A program made the position numbers and the translations under genes. The notes under the pieces were generated by a model, which saw nothing but the letters and a program-made list of their open reading frames with translations, made no database searches and was not told where the DNA came from. From NCBI RefSeq assembly GCF_018614775.1, contig NZ_JAGGOF010000007.1, positions 15,251 to 78,203 of the forward strand: a stretch of 62,953 bases of DNA. The letters run 5' to 3'. This document shows positions 58,147 to 62,953 of the stretch, in pieces. Each line of letters starts with the position of its first letter. Position 1 is the stretch's first letter. The DNA comes from Pseudomonas fluorescens (GTDB lineage: Bacteria; Pseudomonadota; Gammaproteobacteria; Pseudomonadales; Pseudomonadaceae).

Positions 58147-59664
58147 TCATGCCTGGCGCTCATGCATTCGCGCCAGTTGCCGCTCGAGCAGCGACGGATA
58201 GGGCTCCATCAGCCGCTCTACGCAACAGGCGCCTTCGGGGCTGGCGATGGGGCGGATGCGGGCGCGCTGGCGGATCAGCGCGTCGTCGTTGATCTTGCGC
58301 TCCACCAGCAACAGGTTGCGGCTGTGTTGCGACAACGCCAAGGCGTCCTGGGCGGTTTCGGTCAGCAGCAGGTCGATCTGGCTCAGGCCGAACAAGCCGT
58401 CACCCAAGGTCAGGCCCAATTGCAGTTGCAGGGTGATGCCGCTGTCGGCGACTTCGATCTGCAACTGGTGGCCCAAGGCCCGGAGCAATTCACCGCAGCA
58501 AATAGCGTTGGTCAGGTAGTCGTCACCGCTGTCCTCGGTGTGGAACAGCATCAGCGTGCTGCCGTCGTTCAGGGTGTGCAATTCGCCCTGGTAAAGCGAC
58601 GCGGCCTGGTCGAGGCAGTCGCGGTAGCGTTCGAGCAGTTCCTTGAGGCGCGCCTGGGGCAGGCGACGCAGTTGGTCCTGGGCACCCAGTTGCACGGCCA
58701 ATACCGCGCTGTGCTGGGGCAGGTTCGAGGCAATGGGCCTGGCGAGCGGTTTTGGTTCACCGGCGATCGACTCGTCACGCAGGTCAGCGAAGGCGTCGTC
58801 GTCTTCATCGTCCTCTACCGTGCGCACCACATGGCGAGGTGCCGGCCTGGAGGCGGGCATCGGCGGGCTTTCGTCGAAACCCGGGTCGCGCAGGTTGCGC
58901 ACCTCGAAGCCCGGCTCGGCCTCGTCTTCGTCCACGTAATCGAGTTCTTCGGGCTCCGGCACAGGCTCGGGTTCCGGCGCGAAGCTGGCGTGCAGCTGCC
59001 GGGCCAGGTCGCCGATTTCGTCCTGGCGCTGGGTGGCCGGGGTGTGCTCGTCGATGTCCCGCAGCCAGACGCGCAATTGCAGCAGTGGCGTCGAAATATG
59101 CCGGCCCAGGCGCAGGCTCAAGGCCAGCGCCAGCGCCAGCAGGATCGCGCTGAGGATGCCCATGCTTTGCAGGCTGATGGTCATCGGTTGCTGGAACTGG
59201 TCCATGTCCAGGCTGATGCGCAATTGCCCGGCGGTCACGTCCTGGAAGGTGATCTTGCTCTGATACATGCCGCCGGACTCGCCCAGCAGGCCAGGCTTGG
59301 GCCGCTGGCCGGCCTCGGCGAGGATGCGGTTGTCGACGCTATAGATGGCGGCGTGGGCCACCAGTTTGTTCTTGGTCAGGTTGTTGAGCAGCACGTTGAG
59401 GCTGAGGATGTCGTTGGACACCAGCAACTCGGTCGCGGACGTGGCGGTCTGGGTGGTCAGGCTCTCACCCAGGGCATCGGCCTGCTCGTGCATGGCCTGC
59501 TTGAATTGCAGGCCCATCACGCAGGCATAAATGACCAGGGCCAGGGCGACCAGGATTACGTTATGGCTGGCAATGCGCAATGCAATCGGCACGCGGCGAT
59601 GACGCAGTGCACGGAAGATCAGCAGGAAGAAGTTGTCGGTTTTGACTGGCGTGGGCCGGTTCAC
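58147..59664 (-). CDS. Smp/AhpA (YtjB) family inner-membrane protein
   Basis: A 505-residue protein with two transmembrane segments (about 28-50 and 160-185 of the chosen frame) bounding a periplasmic domain. A HAMP-like segment (RHISTPLLQLRVWLRDIDEHTP) follows, then an acidic linker rich in Glu/Pro/Asp, then a cytoplasmic domain. The family name follows from homology to YtjB and from the place opposite serB, where E. coli smp also lies. I chose the GTG at 59664 (VNRPTPVKTDNFFLL), as upstream codons look noncoding. The function is unknown; a sensory or membrane-stress role is possible. Confidence 0.82.
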   Translation of the reverse strand: MNRPTPVKTDNFFLLIFRALRHRRVPIALRIASHNVILVALALVIYACVMGLQFKQAMHEQADALGESLTTQTATSATELLVSNDILSLNVLLNNLTKNKLVAHAAIYSVDNRILAEAGQRPKPGLLGESGGMYQSKITFQDVTAGQLRISLDMDQFQQPMTISLQSMGILSAILLALALALSLRLGRHISTPLLQLRVWLRDIDEHTPATQRQDEIGDLARQLHASFAPEPEPVPEPEELDYVDEDEAEPGFEVRNLRDPGFDESPPMPASRPAPRHVVRTVEDDEDDDAFADLRDESIAGEPKPLARPIASNLPQHSAVLAVQLGAQDQLRRLPQARLKELLERYRDCLDQAASLYQGELHTLNDGSTLMLFHTEDSGDDYLTNAICCGELLRALGHQLQIEVADSGITLQLQLGLTLGDGLFGLSQIDLLLTETAQDALALSQHSRNLLLVERKINDDALIRQRARIRPIASPEGACCVERLMEPYPSLLERQLARMHERQA

Positions 59665-59797
59665 TGAGCTCGGCTCTTTGTCCGTGAAATTGACGCGCAG
59701 TATAGCGACAGCCCCATGACCGGCAAAGCACTGGCGGTGCCCGATGGTCACTGAATGTGGGTAGAATGCGGTTTTTTTCCACCTGCGGGGGTGCGCC

Positions 59798-61012
59798 TTG
59801 CGCGAAATCGTCCTGATAAACATCACTGGCAGCGACCGTCCGGGTCTGACTGCGGCCATTACCGGCGTCCTGGCCCAGGGTGGTGTGAACATTCTCGACA
59901 TCGGTCAGGCGGTGATCCATGACACGCTGTCGTTTGGCATCCTGGTTGAAATCCCGGACGCCGAGCAGAGCAAGTCGGTGCTCAAGGACATTCTGTTCAC
60001 CGCCTACAAACTCGACCAGCAGGTGCGTTTTACCCCAGTTTCCGAAGCCGATTACCAGCATTGGGTGGCTGGTCAGGGCAAGAAGCGCCACATCGTCACG
60101 CTGTTGACCCGCAAGGTCACCGCCGAACAGTTGCAGCGCGTCAGTTCGATCACTGCCCGGTACGGTCTGAACATCGACCACATCGACCGACTCTCAGGGC
60201 GCATGCCGCTGGACACCCCGGCCGACAAGGGCAAGGGCTGCATCGAGTTTTCCGTGCGCGGCGAGCCGGCCGATTCCCAGGCGTTGCGCGCCGAATTCCT
60301 CAGCGTGGCCCAGGAGCTGAACGTCGACATCGCGTTCCAGGAAGACTCGCTGTTCCGGCGTAATCGCCGCCTGGCGGTGTTCGACATGGACTCGACGCTG
60401 ATCGAGGCCGAAGTCATCGATGAGCTGGCCAAGGCTGCCGGCGTGGGCGACAAGGTGTCGGCGATCACCGAGCGCGCCATGGCCGGCGAGCTGGATTTCC
60501 GCGCCAGCTTCAAGGAGCGCCTGGCGCTGCTGCAGGGCCTGGACGTCAGCGTGCTGGACGCCATCGGCGCTTCCCTGCGCCTGACCGAAGGCGCCGAGAC
60601 GCTGTTCGCCGAACTCAAGCGCCTGGGCTACAAGACCGCCATCCTGTCGGGCGGCTTCACCTACTTTGCCAAGCAGTTGCAGGCCAAGCTCGGCATCGAC
60701 TACGTGTTCGCCAACGAGCTGGAAGTGGTGGACGGCAAGGTGACGGGCGTGGCCGTCGAGCCGATCGTCGATGCCCAGCGCAAAGCCGACCTGCTCCGTG
60801 AGCTGGCTGAAAAAGAAGGCCTGCGCCTGGAGCAGACCATCGCCGTGGGCGACGGTGCCAACGACTTGCCGATGCTGGCGATCGCAGGCCTGGGTGTGGC
60901 ATTCCGTGCCAAGCCACTGGTCAAGCAGTCGGCCAGGCAGGCGATTTCCACCCTGGGGCTGGATGGGGTGTTGTATCTGCTGGGCTTCAGGGATCGTGAC
61001 GGGCAGCTTTGA
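59798..61012 (+). CDS. serB: phosphoserine phosphatase SerB with two ACT domains
   Basis: Final step of L-serine synthesis: phosphoserine to serine. The 404-residue protein has two N-terminal ACT-type domains (about 1-85 and 95-180; REIVLINITGSDRPGLTAAITG). The HAD phosphatase has the FDMDSTLIEAE motif (Asp196, Asp198), then ILSGGFTYF, and VGDGANDLPML near the end. Such ACT-bearing forms are typical of Pseudomonas and may be feedback-regulated by serine. The start is TTG at 59798 after a GGGGGT tract. It is divergent from the smp homologue across 133 bases. Confidence 0.95.
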   Translation: MREIVLINITGSDRPGLTAAITGVLAQGGVNILDIGQAVIHDTLSFGILVEIPDAEQSKSVLKDILFTAYKLDQQVRFTPVSEADYQHWVAGQGKKRHIVTLLTRKVTAEQLQRVSSITARYGLNIDHIDRLSGRMPLDTPADKGKGCIEFSVRGEPADSQALRAEFLSVAQELNVDIAFQEDSLFRRNRRLAVFDMDSTLIEAEVIDELAKAAGVGDKVSAITERAMAGELDFRASFKERLALLQGLDVSVLDAIGASLRLTEGAETLFAELKRLGYKTAILSGGFTYFAKQLQAKLGIDYVFANELEVVDGKVTGVAVEPIVDAQRKADLLRELAEKEGLRLEQTIAVGDGANDLPMLAIAGLGVAFRAKPLVKQSARQAISTLGLDGVLYLLGFRDRDGQL

Positions 61013-61027
61013 GCCGAATATGACCCT

Positions 61028-61064
61028 GTGGCGAGGGGGCTTGCTCCCTCGCCACGGTTTTTTT
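61028..61064 (+). terminator. rho-independent terminator of serB
   Basis: A perfect 10-bp stem (61028-61037 with 61046-61055, 8-base loop) is followed by GG and seven T residues. It ends two bases before the stop codon of the convergent fimW gene. Confidence 0.92.
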
Positions 61065-61065
61065 C

Positions 61066-62823
61066 CTAAAGCGACTTCCACAACGAATCAAAATCGCCTT
61101 CGGCATCGCCACCACCTTCGCTGGGGGCAACCTCCTGGTGATAGGAAAACTGATTGAAGCTGTGGGTGCTGGTGACCCGTCGGTCCAGGCCTGCGCGCAG
61201 TTCCTGGCCGTTGGTATTGATCAGCACGCGCTGGCCCTCCTGGAAGGGCAAGCGCGGGGCGATCATGGTGGGGGGCAGGTCGATGGCGCTGATCTCGGGG
61301 AGCAGTAGCCCGCGTAGATAGTGACCGTGCGCGTTCTCTTCCCGCACCAGTTGCAGCCCGCAGGGCTGGGCATAAGGTGCGACCAGCTCGATGCCCATTT
61401 GCATGGCGCCATTGCGCGCCTGGCGGATCCAGCGCACGACGGCGATGCTCCAGGATTGGTCGCTGGCGTCCCGAATGCCGATCATCTCCCCGGCCTGCAG
61501 CTGTTCCGGCACCTCTTTCGGCCAGCCGAGGCAATAGCCACCGGGGCTGTGGTTGATAATGGGCAGATCGTAGGTGGGAAAGTGATGCTGGTTATCGGAA
61601 CTGCTGCCGTCGTCATCGGCCGGGTTGACCGGGTACTCGATTTCTTCATAGGGCAGCAGATCGCTGTCACCGGCGGGTGCGGCGTCAAAGGCCTGGCCCC
61701 AGGTGTCGCTGGTCTTGGTCGGCGAGGCTTCGAAACGGGCCTTGCGCATGCCTGGGTCTTTCAGGATTTCACTGAAAGAGCGCTCGCCGCCAAGGTAATA
61801 ATGCAATGCGCTCATGCCCACGCACAGCGTCAGCGTGCCGTTGCCCTCCGTACGCTGGAAGCTGCGTTCGGCTGCCTCGCCCCAGGCCGCCAGCAGGTGT
61901 TGCAAGGTGTCGGGACTCATGCCACCCGGGACGGGCAGAGCCTCGTCGGCCGGTTGCTCCAGGTGGGCGGCGATCATGCGCACCAGCGGCTGCGGATCAA
62001 AGCCCTGCAAGGTCGGTTGCTGCTCGGCCCGGAACTTGGAGCGATAACGCGGCCCGACATCCAGCTCCGGCGCGACGGCGAACAGGCTGGCAGCGCTGAC
62101 GGCGGGGTCCAGCTTGACCCATTGACTCCACGACTCCAGCACCTCGGCCAGGCGTGCGATCTGGCCCTGGCGCAGTTGGTTGCTGCGTGATGCACCGAGC
62201 AGCAGCGCGACAGCGTAGGTTTGCTCGGCGCTCAATTGATGAACCTGGCTGGCCAGTTCGTCGCTCACGGCCTGGTTCTGCAAGCGATGCTGGCAAGCGA
62301 TCCGGTACAACTGATGCAAATCAAGCCACAACCCTTCCGGCACGGGGCTGTACAGCTGACTGGCGCGCAGCAGCGGGCCGTCCAGCGCGTGCATCGCCCG
62401 CTGCAAGGCCGTGCTCATCAGTCGGGCCCGGTCCTTGGTGTATTTCGACGCGATGCGCGCGACGATCTGTTTGTAGCCCATCGCCAGGTGGGTTTGCAGG
62501 GCCTGGCACAGGTTGACGATTTTGCGCGAACGGTCATCCAGCACGATGGCCTGTTGCAGGAAATGCCGCTCCAGGTGTTTGCAGACGTAGTACACCTCGG
62601 GCCGCAACAGTTCGAGCAACTGCAGGCGATTGTCGCTGGGAGTGAGTAGCTGGTTGAGTTCGCCGAGGGCCTGGTACAACAGGCGCGCGGTTTCGCCGAT
62701 GTTGGCCTTGGGCAGGTCGGCGATCCAGCGCTTGAGGTCGCGTGGCGTGGCATCGCAGAACGACAGGCGCGACTGTGTCGGGGTCAGGACACGCATCGAC
62801 TGGAGAGGGCTGGTCTCATTCAT
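61066..62823 (-). CDS. fimW: c-di-GMP receptor of FimW type (PilZ-like domain)
   Basis: Predicted cytoplasmic c-di-GMP-binding protein of 585 residues. The C-terminal part (about 440-585) reads as a PilZ-like domain: NHSPGG fits the [DN]xSxxG motif, the strand AMQMGIEL is typical of PilZ, and a basic RKAR stretch lies upstream. The N-terminal 400 residues are helical without a known catalytic motif. FimW (PA4958) in P. aeruginosa localises to the cell pole and aids pilus assembly on surfaces. The ATG at 62823 (MNETSPLQSMRVLTPTQSRL) is chosen over one 93 bases earlier because GGAG lies upstream. fimX, its usual neighbour, is not present here. Confidence 0.82.
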   Translation of the reverse strand: MNETSPLQSMRVLTPTQSRLSFCDATPRDLKRWIADLPKANIGETARLLYQALGELNQLLTPSDNRLQLLELLRPEVYYVCKHLERHFLQQAIVLDDRSRKIVNLCQALQTHLAMGYKQIVARIASKYTKDRARLMSTALQRAMHALDGPLLRASQLYSPVPEGLWLDLHQLYRIACQHRLQNQAVSDELASQVHQLSAEQTYAVALLLGASRSNQLRQGQIARLAEVLESWSQWVKLDPAVSAASLFAVAPELDVGPRYRSKFRAEQQPTLQGFDPQPLVRMIAAHLEQPADEALPVPGGMSPDTLQHLLAAWGEAAERSFQRTEGNGTLTLCVGMSALHYYLGGERSFSEILKDPGMRKARFEASPTKTSDTWGQAFDAAPAGDSDLLPYEEIEYPVNPADDDGSSSDNQHHFPTYDLPIINHSPGGYCLGWPKEVPEQLQAGEMIGIRDASDQSWSIAVVRWIRQARNGAMQMGIELVAPYAQPCGLQLVREENAHGHYLRGLLLPEISAIDLPPTMIAPRLPFQEGQRVLINTNGQELRAGLDRRVTSTHSFNQFSYHQEVAPSEGGGDAEGDFDSLWKSL

Positions 62824-62920
62824 GCCGTGGACGGCTCCGGCCAGAAAAATGAAAAGTATGTCCTCAACTCTAGCAGCTATGGCTGAAAAGAAGCCCCTAT
62901 CTATGTTGAATGCCATAACA

Positions 62921-62946
62921 ACTGTGGGAGCGAGCCTGCTCGCGAC
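62921..62946 (+). repeat. single REP unit at the window edge
   Basis: TGTGGGAGCGAGCCTGCTCG and two following bases match the REP family seen throughout. A partner, if any, would lie beyond the end. Confidence 0.8.
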
Positions 62947-62953
62947 GGCGGTG

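Noticed and set aside
58036..59667. A 543-codon plus-strand frame over the smp homologue
   Set aside because: Antisense shadow; it starts in a REP and has no recognizable domain.

Overview
The window is chromosomal DNA from a Pseudomonas of the fluorescens complex. I infer this from the gene order (it follows the P. aeruginosa PAO1 PA5018-to-PA4958 stretch, as I remember it, with local differences), the GC-rich third codon positions, and abundant short palindromic repeats of the type TGTGGGAGCGAGCTTGCTCG. There are no tRNA or rRNA genes, no CRISPR array, no insertion sequence and no prophage. Functional names rest on motif reading and synteny, because no search could be run.

Layout. (1) 1-5200: msrA, a PAS-GAF-PAS-GGDEF-EAL regulator matching DipA, and a PhoD-like phosphatase, all on the minus strand. 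(2) 5350-13086: the pyruvate dehydrogenase genes aceEF (minus) divergent from glnE (plus). A 382-bp gap between them holds two palindromes that fit the binding consensus of FadR-type GntR repressors. (3) 13336-35000: the LPS core and lipid A-core export cluster. It contains waaF-waaC-waaG-waaP, three more kinase-fold genes chained by 1-4 base overlaps, an AT-rich DUF3800 intruder, a carbamoyltransferase (WapO type), glycosyltransferases of WapH, Ssg and WapR type, a Mig-14 protein, a DnpA-type deacetylase, a kinase-fold gene on the opposite strand, waaL, msbA, a stand-alone APS kinase, and hldE. (4) 35074-40787: a conserved hypothetical, an aldo/keto reductase, an FAD oxidoreductase, an SMR transporter, a LysR regulator, and waaA (Kdo transferase). 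(5) 40914-46853: a TolC-family channel (OpmH type), then thiC behind a TPP riboswitch, cytX and an RsiV-like lipoprotein. (6) 47069-51299: ADP-ribose pyrophosphatase, YqiB, cpdA, a small DUF6124 gene bracketed by repeat arrays, and esterase YqiA. (7) 51341-57909: topoisomerase IV parE and parC with two small genes between them, then a PqiC-like lipoprotein. (8) 58147-62823: a Smp/AhpA membrane protein divergent from serB, and a FimW-like c-di-GMP receptor.

How the genes work together. HldE makes the ADP-heptose donor. WaaA adds Kdo and WaaC/WaaF add heptoses. WaaP and related kinases phosphorylate heptose, the carbamoyltransferase decorates it, and WaaG, WapH and WapR extend the outer core. 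MsbA flips the lipid A-core and WaaL caps it with O antigen. Two of the five kinase-fold proteins lack the catalytic aspartate and may be pseudokinases. The strongest leads are these possible pseudokinases, the GntR-type operator pair upstream of aceE, the DUF3800 insertion, a structured double-hairpin repeat interrupting a 71-bp repeat array near the DUF6124 gene, and the absence of fimX between serB and fimW.
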